NCBI GenBank assembly: GCA_003024785.1
Contig: PUQB01000090.1
Coordinates: forward strand, 372,001 to 436,000
DNA length: 64,000 nucleotides
Reading direction: 5' to 3'
From: Selaginella tamariscina
Taxonomy: Eukaryota; Streptophyta; Lycopodiopsida; Selaginellales; Selaginellaceae
A program made the translations under genes and the position numbers. The notes beneath the pieces were generated by a model. It saw nothing but the letters and a program-made list of their open reading frames with translations, had not been told where the DNA came from and made no database searches. The stretch's first letter is position 1. Each line of letters opens with the position of its first letter. Of the stretch, positions 1-13,126 are shown piece after piece.

Positions 1-1625
1 GTAACTCGTGAGGATTGGAGTACTCTTTTAATAATCTTTAAACACGTGTTTGGGCATGATGATTATGACGATGCTTTCCAGTAGTGTATCATATTTGTCA
101 TGAGTCATTTGAGTTGATGATGTAGTTTGGTGTTTGCTTTCGAAGCTTTTTATTTCGTGCAGAGCCTAACATGTCAAAGTAAATCAAGTTAAACATGTTG
201 TGGCTAGCACATTATTAAGACCTTGTGGGGCTTATGCATGCACTGGCTCTTGTGACGCTTGACAATGCTTTATGGTTAACACAATAATATGAGACATCGT
301 CTCTCCCACTTGCAACTTCGCGTGCTTTAGTTTCACTTCATGTTGGGGATGGTCTTGCTTCAATGGAGGTTGATGTTGTTGCTACCAATATACCAGGATA
401 AGGTTGGTGTCATAGTTTTTACTATGACTCGACCTTGTACTTTGGGGTTTGACTGTTGTTACTTACTGAGTTGTGTGACGAACCCTAGATGTAGTAGGAA
501 TCAGGCCCGTTTAGTGCACTTGGGTATCTAGTGATGGTCCAGCGGTGTCATTAGGTATTTGCAGGAAACTCTAGGCGAAGCTAGAACTTACCTTCTAGAA
601 ACTCTCCCCCTTTGACGTTCTAGGTTATAAAGTATAGCTTGTCAAAATAAGGGTTAGGGACACTCCTAGGGTTGACCTAACCCTAGGGTTGCCCTAACCC
701 CACGCCCTAATACCCCCCCCAGGGGTTAGGTCTAGGGTTAGGTTAGGACAACCAGTTTCTCTAAGGGCTGGCATTTCCGTGCCAGCCCACTTACTCATTT
801 AGGTCCGTCACATAAATAAGGTAGAGTATATGTAGTGAGGCTTCCTGGGTTCAAAAGAGAGCTCGTTAACCTCCTACCGGTGCAAGCTAAGCTTGTGTCG
901 TCAAGGTGCAACCCTCCGTTGTGCCGCCCAAACTTCCACACGACAGGGGTACAACCCACCCTAGGGGCTATCCTTATCGTTCGCAGGATCTTGCCTTTGA
1001 GATAGGGGCACGTCACTTCCAAGGAGTTAGTCAGATTCCTTGGTCCGAAAACCTGCCCGGAAGCTCAAAAACATTGCCCGAGTTCACGTTCCGCAGAACT
1101 AGTGGTTAAGGCCTTGCTCCGGCCGCCTCAACCACGCCAAGCTAGGAACGACACCTAAAGCTTGGCTAGTTCGTGTATCCTGATCCACAAGGTGAGTCTC
1201 GTTCGTGGGCTTACTCAGTTAGGGGTTGGAGTTCCTATGGCTTGGGTTCCTAATACGGGTTATTTACCAGATTCTGTGGGGTTTCCAGAGAGGGGATTCC
1301 AGGTTGGCACCTGGCAAGCCGCCTTTGTGGCACCAGGTAAAAACTCTGACAGTTGGGTCATAAATATATAGTTTATTGTTGGTGTGTGATGAGGTTGGAC
1401 ACATGTATTGGCACTATCAACATTTCCCTAATTGGCAGCCTCCATTTATGGGTGGAAACCTTAGTGTCTACAATGTTAATTGGTGCCATTATAATGGAAA
1501 GTCTTGATGTGGCGGATCTTTTAGATAAGGGTCCTCATGAAAATAAATTCGTGACCTGTTTATCTTTTTTCAGGAGTATCATCAGGGGTTCACTCAGCAC
1601 TAGTTCATCCTATTTTACTTTATAA
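1..1625 (+). pseudogene. Ty3/gypsy gag relic, split by a solo LTR
   Basis: Bases 1-407 and 1357-1625 together align by eye with the reverse complement of about 40,450-41,110, which conceptually reads as a retrotransposon gag: a KWYNGLD block, a hydrophobic IFLAIFKCVFEHAND stretch and downstream RGGGLGVNNVQLAPLQW. Such aromatic and glycine-rich blocks are common in plant Ty3/gypsy capsid regions. The protease and reverse transcriptase relic follows on the same strand, which fits gag-pol order. No long open frame survives, and the left end runs off the window. The alignment resumes exactly across the 408-1351 insertion, which shows that this was one continuous sequence before the insertion. Confidence 0.6.
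408..1351 (+). mobile_element. Solo LTR, 944 bp, with 5-bp target duplication
   Basis: The element starts TGTCATAGTTTTTAC and ends GTAAAAACTCTGACA, so the ends are 15-bp inverted repeats with one mismatch and the canonical TG...CA. GTTGG lies directly before (403-407) and directly after (1352-1356), a 5-bp target-site duplication. The gag copy at 40.4-41.1 kb has a single GTTGG at this point and serves as an empty site. There is no internal coding region, so this is most simply a solo LTR left by LTR-LTR recombination. Related but longer or truncated copies occur at 36,464, 45,883 and about 55,605. The interior has telomere-like CCCTAA/TTAGGG runs (655-750). ORFs inside it are not genes. Confidence 0.85.
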
Positions 1626-1739
1626 GCTCAATTTGATAACATGACACATTATTTTTTTTGTATTAGTTGATTTAGGCTCAAGTTTTCTTTTATTCCTTTG
1701 TCTATTGTTACACATTGTTGCTTTCATTTATGCCATGCG

Positions 1740-4700
1740 ATAAAGCTAATTTTCATTTTTTATGGCAATGGATGAGACTGACATAGCCGTTCATGTGGAT
1801 GGCCATGAGGTTGAGCTTTAATATTTGCGGGTGGTGCTAAGTCAAGTTTTTGATCTTATTCTTGATGTGGATTGGTTAATTTGCAATCATGCCAAATGTG
1901 ATTTTAAAAAGTCTACCCCTTATTTGATTTTCCTTCATTTTTTTCTATTTTTCTTACTTTTATTCCACTTTGTTTATCTACTTTTACGTCTGTTTAATCA
2001 CTATTGTCTCACCTTTACCTCATGCCGTCAATACTCTTCCATTCCTCTTTAGATTTCCAAATGATCATCGTGATGTAGTCGTTAATAAGCTCAAGAAGGA
2101 ATATGCTAATCTTTTTAACTTTAACTTATCATTTAGGGCCAAGATTAATACGTCACCCTATTTCAGCTGGGGATGCTAGGCCAATTAAAATACTGATTTG
2201 ACATCAGTCACTGAAGAAGTTAAAGATCTTGTGAACAAATGTTAAGGAAGATGTTGGAGAAAGAGTGTTATTTAAAAGTCTTGAAGTTTTTAGGTTTGTG
2301 AACCTCATCTTGTGATCAAACTAGATGGAAACATTTGGTTATATATTGACTATTGTCTATTGAATGATGTGACTATTTCAGATGTTTACCCATTTTCTTA
2401 TATTGTAGATCTTTTAAATTAACTAGGGTAGAGCCATTGGTTCACCAAGTTAGATTTTGCTTTTGGATATTGGCAAGTTTCAATAGCCAACATGAACATT
2501 CTTAAGACTATTTTTTGGACACCATTTAGCTTATATGAGTTTTTGGTGATGCCTTTCGGTTTAAATAATGCTTCAACGATTTTCTATGAACAAAGTTCTT
2601 TACAATATGTTGGAGGTGAATATCGACTTCATTGATGATGTTTTGATCCATCAAGAAGAGACTTGAGAAGAGCATGTATGTGATATTGGTTGTAAGAAGT
2701 TGGCTTGAAGATGAAGTGGTCTAAGTGTCAGTTTAGATCCAAGGACACCACTTATCTTGGCTATTGCATTTTTCAAGATGGTTTACAAGTTTATCATGAC
2801 AACTTGTCGCAATTTCGAAGTTCCTTATGTCGAAGAATACGAATGATGTGCAATGCTTTCTTAACAAGGTATAATATCTTGGCCATTTTGTTGATCATTT
2901 TTCGGATTGTATTACAATGTTATGGGCATTGCTGAAGTCATCAACATAATTTTTTATTTGGTTTAAGGATCGCGAACATTGGTTTGCAAATCGTAAGGAG
3001 TTGTTGATGACTCCTCCACTTTTGGTGTACCCTAATGACACTCGTCCATTCATCTTGCGCATGGATGCTTCTAACATCAGTCTTGGGGGTGTGCTAAGCA
3101 AGAGAGTTCAAATGTGCCTGGTTAGTGTCATCCCATTGCGTACATTAGCCATATGTTGCAGCCAATATAGGTGAATTACTCCATGACAAAGAAGTGTCTA
3201 GCAATGATTTGGGGTTTAAGAAGCTCCATGCCTATTTGCATGGTTTTTAGACGCTACTAGAAGGCAATCATGCTTGGTTACTTCATTGTTAAAGTAAAAA
3301 AACCTGATTGATCGTATTGCTCAGTGGGCCTTAAAGCTTCAGATTGACGATTTCAAGGTTGTTCATTACCTAAGGAGTTCCATGGCTAATGTTGACACTC
3401 TTTCTCGAATTCCTCTTCCACCTTTTATATGTTCTTTTGTTCCTAAGGAGCCAATTGTTCAACATCAATGAATTTTTTATACAAAAATTTGGCGCCATTA
3501 GTAATTGCTATGCTTGACATTCAATGTTCCCAAGGTGCAAAGTTGGATTTTCCTTCTTTGGACGAGGTTCGTAAAATTCAAAAGGTTGAGCCGTGAATTT
3601 GAAGGCTTCATGATAGGTTTAAGAATTCTACATAGCTTGTTAATGACTTACCATTCAGATACTTACATTCTCAATACCGCCTTTAAATAACCTTTTTATT
3701 TTGTGGGGACTGATCCGAATGATCGTTTGAGGTTGGTGGTACTTTCGATTTTCATTCTAGTCTTTCTCCATGCTTACCATGACCCTCCTATCCTTAATAG
3801 GCACATGGGACATCATTGTGTGATTGAGAAGCTACACAAATCTTCTATTGGCCAGAGTTGTAAGGAAATGTAATATAATATATACTTAGTTGTGTGTGAT
3901 GCCAAGCCCATAATACTCCCCAATGTATTTTGGTTTTCATTTCATCTTCCTCCACACTTATCATGACTCTCATGTCCTTGATGAGCACATGGGAAATCGT
4001 TGTGTGATTGAGAAGCTGCACATATTTTTTTACTGGCTAGAGTTGTAAAGAGATGTGATCCAGTATGTTTGTACTTATGTGTTGGTACCAAGCCTACAAT
4101 ACTCCCCTTTGTATTTGGGAAGGATGGTTGGAGTTAATTATAAATTTTTCGTTTGTTTGAATTTGTGGCATTTGAGTTGATGGGCCTTTTCCACAATCAA
4201 CTACTTGCAACAAGTATGTTATTATCACTTTTGACTACTTAACTCGTTGGGTAGAAGTTAATGCTCTTGCTAGTGTGATTGCTTTTGTTATCGACCACTT
4301 TCTTTTTAATCGGGTAGTGTCCCAACATTTTATCTAGAGCAGATTCATTCAAATAATGATCTTGCGTTTATGGCTGATGCATTTCATGTTTGATGTCTTG
4401 GTTGGCACCACACTTTAACGAGTGTTTATCATTTTCAGACAAATGATTTGGTAGAATGACTTGTTAAGACTTTCAAAGTACATAAACTTTTAACATTGAA
4501 TTGAGATTATTATTTATCATCCCTCTGATATGCTTTTATCATTGAAGTGTAGAGGTCCGTTGGTACTTCATTATATAAGCTCTTATATGGTCTACCAACA
4601 AATTGAATCTACCTTTGTGCTTGTTACTAATGTTAAGTCATGGAATTGGTATTTGACGAACATTTGTCATTAGTCCGAACAAAGTCTTAGACCGCATATA

Positions 4701-5046
4701 AGTGAGACAACAATGACACTACAACTCTCATCATCATCCACATGCACAGTACAAAGTGGGTTAGTTCGTTTTCTCAAATTTATAATACATGGTTTAGCCA
4801 AGAGTCTCATTGCTTAATGAAAAAGATCATATGAGTGCTACAATTAATAAAGTCACAAATTTATGAGGTTTGACACAACATTCAACTCAATCTTTCAGAG
4901 ACTTTGTATGTGCAACACTTCAAGTGTTTCATGCAACATAATTAAGAAAAGTTGTGCCAACTACATATCCATCGGGTACCTCCTCTTAATATTCCTCTAG
5001 ATCCGAACTCATTTACTAAAGAACCTTAACAACATTACATCCTTGT
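1740..5046 (+). pseudogene. Decayed Ty3/gypsy pol (protease end, RT, RNase H, integrase)
   Basis: Across shifting frames the translation follows the gypsy pol order. The end of the protease reads VLSQVFDLILDVDWL (about 1830-1880). The RT palm has FGLYEFLVMPFGLNNA-like text (about 2515-2570) and a FIDDVLIH active-site block (about 2630), followed by KWSKCQF and TYLGY (2710-2765). RNase H/connection reads LLMTPPLLVYPNDTRPF then RMDASNISLGGVLSK (3000-3100), then HPIAYISHMLQP, YSMTKKCLAMIWGLKKLHAY and NVDTLSRIPLP. Integrase has a zinc-binding H/C region (about 3770-3930) and a core with FQTNDLVE (about 4435). There are many stops and frameshifts, so it is not functional. The integrase zinc region occurs twice (see findings). 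The length and order fit a full pol gene. Confidence 0.85.
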
Positions 5047-5735
5047 GAGAGGAAGGGAAGGAATGATGTAATGTCCAAGTGTACAACTACATTATCATAT
5101 ACTGTTACAAATAGTGATTAAATCTGTAGTCGAAAAATACTATAAAAAATATTTAATTACTAATCTAATTATTAATTTACTAATTACTAATTTAGTTTAA
5201 TTACTAATCCATAACATTTCTTTTAGTACGACATATATCACTGATTACAAACAAAATGAAATCTTAATAACTATTAATTAATTTCAATTTGGATTACTAC
5301 TCACTTCAGACTTTTGGGGCTAAAATATATATACATTTCTGTATTCTGAGATCACACAATACTTTTATAAAAATGTATTGTCTTTTTACAAAATTGATGG
5401 TTCTTTAACATTTGAAATATTCTAAAATATGATAGATCTCAAGCATGGGAACAGTACACGTAAAATCACGTTGACACCCTCATTTACAATTATTTATTTT
5501 GAATATACCAGACACATTATAATATAAAATATACAGGCAAAACTTATATAATGTTTTATTTACATGATAGGTTAAAAGCCCCTAATTAGCATTTATATCA
5601 TAGCATTATAAATATGATTATAATCATATTTATAATTATATATTATATATTATTTATATTATATTTTACATATATTAAATATATTTGATCTTTAATATTA
5701 GTATATATTTAATATATACATATATATTACCAAGG
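5047..5735 (+). mobile_element. Polypurine tract and candidate 3' LTR of the gypsy relic
   Basis: A purine run (5047-5063) directly follows the end of the pol relic and is followed within a few bases by TG dinucleotides (5064, 5067), the expected position of a polypurine tract and 3' LTR start. The sequence then becomes AT-rich with TTAATTACTAAT-type repeats. No second LTR is visible upstream because the element runs off the left edge, so the LTR length cannot be defined and the right limit is a guess. Confidence 0.45.
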
Positions 5736-5739
5736 TTGT

Positions 5740-6340
5740 CCTAAGTAGCTCGACCCAAGCTACTTAGCCACGCGGCCGATATGAGTAGCTCAGCCTTGTT
5801 GAAAGCTTAGTTGTGCTACTCAGACAAGGCCATGCTGAGTAGCTCAATCCCTCAGCTCGGTTGAAACTCAGTCGAGCTCGGTGCAAGGCTGAGTAGCTCG
5901 GCCCCTAGTTGAAACTCAGTCGAAGTAGCTTAGCCCTTTAGCCCAGTTTGAAACTCAGTCGAAGTAGCTTAGCCCCTTAGCCCAGTTGAAACTCAGCCGA
6001 GCTTGGTACAAGGCAAGGCTGAGTAGCTCAGCCCCTCAGCCCGACTAAAACTCAACCGAGCTTGTTACAAGGCAGGGCTGAGTAGCTCGGCCCCCAACTG
6101 AAAACTCGAGCCTGGTGCAAGGCTAGGCTGAGTAACTCGGCCAAAGGGACTGAAAACTCAACGTGCAAGGCCAGGCTGAGTAGCTCGGTCCAAAGGGGCT
6201 GAAAACTTAACCAAGCTTGGTCTAAGGCCAAGCTCAGCCCAAAGGGGCTGAAAACTCAACCAAGCTTGGTCTAAGGCCAAGCTCCGCCCAAAGGGGCTGA
6301 AAACTCACTCGAGCTTCAAGAGTAGCTCAACCTATAGAGT
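5740..6340. repeat. GAGTAGCTC-type degenerate minisatellite
   Basis: About ten imperfect units of roughly 50-65 bp share GAGTAGCTCGGCC, then a C-rich patch, then GAAACTCAGTCGAGC and a GGTGCAAGGC-like tail. The right-hand units (6190-6310) change to a version with AAGCTTGGTCTAAGGCCAAG and GGGGCTGAAAACTCA. The array is GC-rich and sits between AT-rich flanks. GAGTAGCTC and the AAGCTTGG/CCAAGCTT pieces are near-palindromic, so units can fold. I see no coding potential. Confidence 0.8.
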
Positions 6341-7529
6341 TTGTAGCCGGGCTTGGTGCAAACCTGGCTTGAGTGCTTGCCCATCTGAGAAATCTACCAT
6401 GTACGATACTCAATGCTCAATGCCTACTGTATGATGCTGAATTAGAGAAGAATACATACATGAGACGAAGAACCGCCTAGCCTTTGTTGAAACCCTAACC
6501 CTAAACCTAAAGCAATAGAAATTAAAATTTTAAACTTTACATTTGTGTAAATTTTTAAATTTTTTTTTCATTTAACACAAATACACAAAAATATCCTAAG
6601 TGACATTTAAAAAATGCTCTGATCTACTGTAGCACTTAACTTATTTTTAAAGGTAATTGAATTGGTGAAAATGCCTCACACTTAATTAAAAAATTTAATT
6701 AAGGAAATTATTAAATAGTTTTAATTAATTTCATTAAATAAAAGAGATAATCGTCCCATATTACATATATTGTAAAACATATTTTTATACTTTTTTACAT
6801 TTTTTTGTTTCCAAGTCAACTCCAGGAGAACAAAGACATTTTCCTTTTGTTTTAACTTTACAGCTTTTTTGATGCTAAAATGATTTATTAAATAAGTTCT
6901 TGAATATATTACTATAATATTTTATAAATAAATTAAAATAAGCAAGAAAGTTCCAATTTAAAATAATTTTTTATAAAGTGTTTTATGGATTTAAGATAAT
7001 CTTTTTATAAAGTTTAAAAAATAGGAATGTTTATACTTTATAGTTTAAATATCCCTATATGGTTTAAAATAAAATACTATATCATTAAAGAGAGATTAAA
7101 AAAGTAACAACGTAAGAATTTAGTACAAAAATAAATACATTAAAAAAAAAATTAAAAATAGTTAACACATAAACTTAAACTTTCACGACCTTGCAACACC
7201 GGTGAATTCATTATTACATTATTAATATTATTATTCATTTTAAATTTACATACAAGTTAAATTTTAATAAATTTTTATTGCTACTTTAATACAAAAATTC
7301 CACTATTGATTTTAAAATTAACATTAAAATATTTGACTTTATAAGATGGTGTTTTTTAATAAAATAATATGCGCCCAAAGGGAAAGCATATAAACAAAGG
7401 TATTTTATTAATGCATTATCCATTTATTATCATAAGATATTTATTACTTTATTTAATTTATATTTGAAGTGCATACCAGCACATCTTATGTTTTAGAAAT
7501 GATAGTTAATTCACCATATGATTAATTAA
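6341..7529. other. AT-rich spacer without visible gene
   Basis: Very AT-rich intergenic DNA with A and T runs and a few CCCTAA repeats near 6,490. No ORF, RNA gene or recognisable element was seen. Confidence 0.7.
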
Positions 7530-7765
7530 GCATCATTATTCATTCGGATCACTTGCCACGTGGAGGTGGAACCCGGGATATTCTCAGTTACAGGCTTATA
7601 CAAAGAATATACTCTCAGAGGAAATAGCATCATTATTCATTCGGACAACTTGCCACGTGGAGTAACAAAGCGGGAAAAGAATATACTAGTATATCATGAG
7701 AATATTCTTAGTCAAGAGAAGGTCAAGAGCTTATACTAAGAATATGCTCTCAGTGAAATAGCAGA
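7530..7765 (+). promoter_or_regulatory. Duplicated G-box promoter block of the CAMTA gene
   Basis: Two copies of a segment reading GCATCATTATTCATTCGGA followed by CTTGCCACGTGG are present. Each contains the perfect palindromic G-box CCACGTGG (7556-7563 and 7653-7660). A second repeated piece, AAGAATAT(A/G)CTCTCAG followed by GAAATAGCA, lies at about 7603-7629 and 7738-7762. G-boxes are bound by plant bZIP and bHLH factors. The block ends about 200 bp before the CAMTA start codon. No clear TATA box was assigned. Confidence 0.6.
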
Positions 7766-7969
7766 GGAGCTTCCTTTCTCGTTCTTATGTTGTGGCGGCT
7801 TTTCTACCTGAGAGCTGCTGTTGCATTGCACAAAGGCAAATCTAGGTTTCCGGAAATTAGGTCATGGCGCCGGCGCCTGTTCATTCTTGACCAGTTCTTC
7901 GTACAGTTTTTTGAAACGCGATCGGCTCCGACGCCTTAGGGTTTCACACATTCATCTCCGATTTCTGTC

Positions 7970-10294
7970 ATGGCGACTGGCAGAGGGCGCGGATTCTCTC
8001 AAGAAGGTCAGATTTTCATTTCCGGAAATCTTTCTCTGGTTTTACATGAAAAATCCGTGTTTTAGGTGGAAATCTGGCGTTTTTCGTAGAACTCTGTGCA
8101 TTTGACTTGTTTTTCCTGGCAAAAATCGCGATTTTTGTTAGAAATCTGGTGATATTCTTGCAAACATCGTGGTTTTTGGTAGAAATGTGTGTGTTTTCTT
8201 CGGCTTTATGTGTCGGAAATCTGTGTGTTTTGTTCTGATTTCTCGTCCCAACAGAGCTCTCGATAATCCGCATTTTCTATTTTCTAGCATTATCGTCATT
8301 GTAATTTTGATGCATTTCCTTTCCGAAAGTTCGCATTTTTATACTTTTTTTCCGACATTAATATTGGTGATTTGTGTTGTTGTAGATCTTGATATTAGGA
8401 AGATCATAGAGGAGGCGCAAACGCGATGGCTCAAACCCCCTGAAGTTGTCGAAATCCTACGCAACTACGCAGCTTACGGTTTCAAACTCAATCCCGTTCC
8501 TCCGAACATTCCGCCAAGTAAGGCCTTAGTTCTTAGCTGCATTAGTTATACAGTGCTAGTTATGCATATATGATTTTAGTTGGTAAGCTGTTCTTATAGA
8601 TAATGGATATTTAGATACATTTGCAGATATCATTGTGTTCATGGTTTTTATGGATAATGATGATCGTACTATATGGAAAGGCATATTTGTGATTCGTTTT
8701 TGTTTTTGTGAAAATACAGGTGGGTCTTTGTTTTTGTTCGATCGGAAAACTCTCAGATATTTCCGTAAAGACGGTCACAACTGGAGAAAGAAGAAAGACG
8801 GCAAAACAGTTCGCGAGGCACACGAAAGGCTGAAGGTGACTTTCGCTCTTTTACGCGCGAGCGCGCACACACACACACATATCAATACAACCTTAAGGAC
8901 ATATATATAAGTACTATTATTAATATAATATTTCCTCCAATGCAGGCCGGCAGCATTGACGTGTTACATTGCTATTATGCACATGGAGAAGAGGACCCGA
9001 GTTTTCAACGCCGAAGTTACTGGATGCTCGAAGGGTAATCAGGTTTTGTAAAAAAATTAATCTATTGAATAACTCGTTTTTTGTTTTGCAGCGCTTACGA
9101 ACACATCGTTCTTGTGCATTATCTTCAAGTCCAGGTATTCATCCTTAGGGGATCTGTACTACAGGAAATATCAAATGCTCTCTCTCTCTCTCACACACAC
9201 ACACACTCACACACGTTCTGATAATTCGCTTCAGGGTCATCGCATGGGAATGTATAGACAACAAGAGAGCTCAACTGTGCCTCCAGTGACCGGCTATTAC
9301 ACGCCGGCAGTTGAAAGCGCTTCAATGCCGTCACCTGAAATTGGATCGGTATCTTCTGAGCTCGATGACGTGGATTCAAGTGACGATGTTGAGGAGATAC
9401 AGCCACCACAGCAGGTTTGAGTGTACTCTGTGGTGTGTGTGTGAGAGAGAAAGAGAGCGGGGGGGATGAAGTTATAGAGTTATGTGTACTAAATCGGTGA
9501 CCATGAGCAGTTGTTGAGTAAAGCAATGTTGTATAAGTAAAGAATTGATGCCACTTAAATTTAGAGATGTTTTATATGTTCATGTACGATATAGTTATAT
9601 ATGATTGAACTCTACGCATCTAATATTATATAGCATCTAATTAGCATATTAACTGTTATTATTAATGTGATTATATAGGTTCCTACGAAGTCGCAACCTT
9701 CACTTCTTCATCAACTATCTAAAGACTGGTCTTCCATATATGCGGAAACTCAGCAACCTAATGCCCCGACACAAAGCTTGGATGATGATATTGATCTTAA
9801 TGATTTGCTGGACAATCCAGGTATTTGCTACATATAACAATATATACTTACTTCCGTATTACTTAGTATTATCAACTGATCAATATATTGGTTTCTGTAT
9901 GTGCATATCTATATGCTTATGTACGTATATAGGCATCTCTTGTTTTACCTTCATTGAGGGCATGTGCACATATGTATGTACGTATAGATGCACACTATAC
10001 TTACATAACGCATGCACATCATCCTGTTCATACACGTTTATTAATATACAAGTTAAATTTTTACAGATAAGTTTCTTGGGCGAAAACCACTTACGCCTGC
10101 AGTAAGTCTGGACAATAGTGGATGGAGTGAGATTCTTCGAGAGTGTCAAACAAATGAATCGAATCTGCCAAATAATGTTCCGACTATACCCGAATCGAAT
10201 CTACCGAATGTGACCGTGAAGCAGGAATTTTCGTGGCAAGACACCTTGGACCAATGCACAACTCCTACTACTCGACAAGCTTTGCTTGGACAGG

Positions 10295-10376
<82 letters not shown>

Positions 10377-11906
10377 CACACATACATACATAAATACCTG
10401 TGTGTGTGTGAGAGAGAGAGAGAGTTCATTCAACGAGTATATATTTATAATAGCATTTAGTTAGTAAAATAGACAATACCTAAAGCCATAGCACGCTTAA
10501 ATGACTAATAAATATATTATTGTATTTCACGGTATAAATATACCCACATACACTGGCAGTACCTCTTAATAAATTCACCTGCTGGTCTTACTCAGAATTT
10601 TACGTTTCATACGTATTTGGATATATCCATATTTGTATACTGCCCATCATTGTTGAACGTCATTGGAGTCTTTACGCATGTGTGGCATGTATGTGTCTGC
10701 GCGTGTGTTACACTTACAGACAACAATAAACAGTACAGTATAGTATACATACTAAACTGAATCCTCCTGGGTACTCATTACTTTCAAATTAACAGCTTAT
10801 ACATATAATAAATTTTAATAAGTCATATATACTATAAGTTCCATACAAGATTTACCTATTAAACTCGTTTTAGATAAATGATCCGAGTCCTAGAGGCATA
10901 ATGGACATTTTGTCTCCACGGGATTAGGGCGTGAACCCCGGACGGTCCTTGAAGCGCAACTTCGAGCCGCCACTGCAGAAAATGCTTTGAAATCAATGCA
11001 GACTAATTCCCCAGTATGTGCGGGTGGGTGGGTGGGTGCCTGTATGTTTATATATGATATGTATGTATATGCTCGGAGAATCTATGTACACAAATATATA
11101 CAATATTTTGTCAATCTTGCTTTACTTTGGGACGGAGATATTTTTCTAATAGTTCTATATGCAGACCAAACGTGGGGTATCTCCACAGATGGATGTTGAC
11201 CGAGCTTCTCAGCAGGTATAATAAATTTATAATTGCTAGTTATGGTACGTACACATATATATACACATGTACCTGTTTGGTTGATAGCGCGTAGGTATAT
11301 AGACAGTACACACACATGCACGCGATACACGTATCTACGTGTCTGTATGTAATAATTTCCCATCCCACCCATTTATTTACACTTTATGCAGATGAGTACT
11401 CAACAGCAAAGCTGGAATGCTTTCCCGCAACACACTCAACCTTGGCAGCAGCAAGAATACGGGATTAATATCTCCGATTCTCCTTCAGGATATTTGGTTC
11501 CGCAGAACGTTGTCCCTTCACCAGGTATTTATTTATTTTATACATTTGTTATTTATATTCATCACGATTGACAACAACACACACTCACGCACGCACGCAC
11601 ACGCACACACACAAGCATCTAATTAACCATGTCTTAGCCTCCCCTCTCGTTCCCCCCTTGCATACTGCACTTGTACTGTTGTATAAATACTTCAAAACCA
11701 TACATATTATGGGTTGTATATATATTCTAAGCTATCACGTCTGTAGGTATGAAAGATGCAAAGGCGGTACAAAACCTAAAGCCGCAGGATAGTTTTGGGC
11801 GATGGATAGCCGAACAGATAGGAGAAGAGAGCCCAAGTGTTCTACTTGCTCCAACACATTCAGACTCGGGTTCTTTCTGGTATACACATACACACAATAT
11901 ATACAC

Positions 11907-11945
<39 letters not shown>

Positions 11946-13046
11946 CGTACGTATATAAGTATTATATCCACTTATATGTCGTTCTAGGATACATGTGTGA
12001 TGTGTACATATATGCAAGCATATTGTATATATTCGTACGCATGTATGTCCATGGAAATTATTACATACACATATTACGTATTATTACATACAGATAGTAT
12101 CATGTGTAACGTGGAAATAAGTACATGTGTATGTGTATGTATCACACATAAGATAAAAGTATAAATAACTATTGTCTGCAACGCAGACATCTAATGTAAT
12201 ATATGTTTATGCATGTTGCAGACACACGTGCTGTTCAGTTATACATACGTAAAATGTATATACATATACATATACATGTACATCAGTTTTATGTATAATA
12301 GGCATATGGAAATATATATTGTATATTAATATATATGTATGTTCATGTATTCTGTATATATATGTGTATGTGCATGTGGGGCGTGTGTCTGTGCGTGCGT
12401 GCTACATAACATAGCCATGTATACGTTATGTGGACACATGCGGAAACGTGAATAAAGATGTTTCTAAACAATGTAGGATGGCCGATACGGAGAACAGTAC
12501 AGCAGAAATGCAGCTCAACGTTAGTGTGACTCTTTCTCAAGTCCAGCGTTTTAGTATTACAGATTTCTCTCCTGAGTGGGCCTTTTGTGATGAAGAAGTC
12601 AAGGTATATATTTATAATGATTTGTATATACGTCCTCATATTACACGAGCTACGTCAATGGATCTGTAGATGGGAGTGTGTATATGCGTGTCAATGTACG
12701 AATTTATAGATATAACCACGTTTTTTTATTTGGTATATTAATATATGCATAATCAGATCGTATGTGGATCAATAGGTATATGTATTTTTTTTATCTTTGC
12801 GTATATACCTGTACATGTATATATACTAATGTACGTACCATTTATATCTTGTATAATGTGAGATGTACACATGCATATCGCATTATGAATATCAAATAGT
12901 GATTCTACTACTGTTTCAGGTTCTTGTTTCTGGAACGTTCCTAGACACGGTAACCAATCCATGGGACTTTAACTGGTGCTGTATGTTCGGAGACGTCGAA
13001 GTTCCAGCTGAGGTATATTGGTTGCTATTTACATCATCATCATCAT

Positions 13047-13126
<80 letters not shown>

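Noticed and set aside
655-760. Telomere-like CCCTAACCC/TTAGGG runs
   Set aside because: Short, in both orientations and present at the same place in all copies of the LTR family, so they belong to that repeat and are not an interstitial telomere.
8016-8573. ORFs on both strands before and across the CG-1 exon
   Set aside because: The plus frame partly contains the true exon 2 but extends into introns; the minus frame is a shadow.
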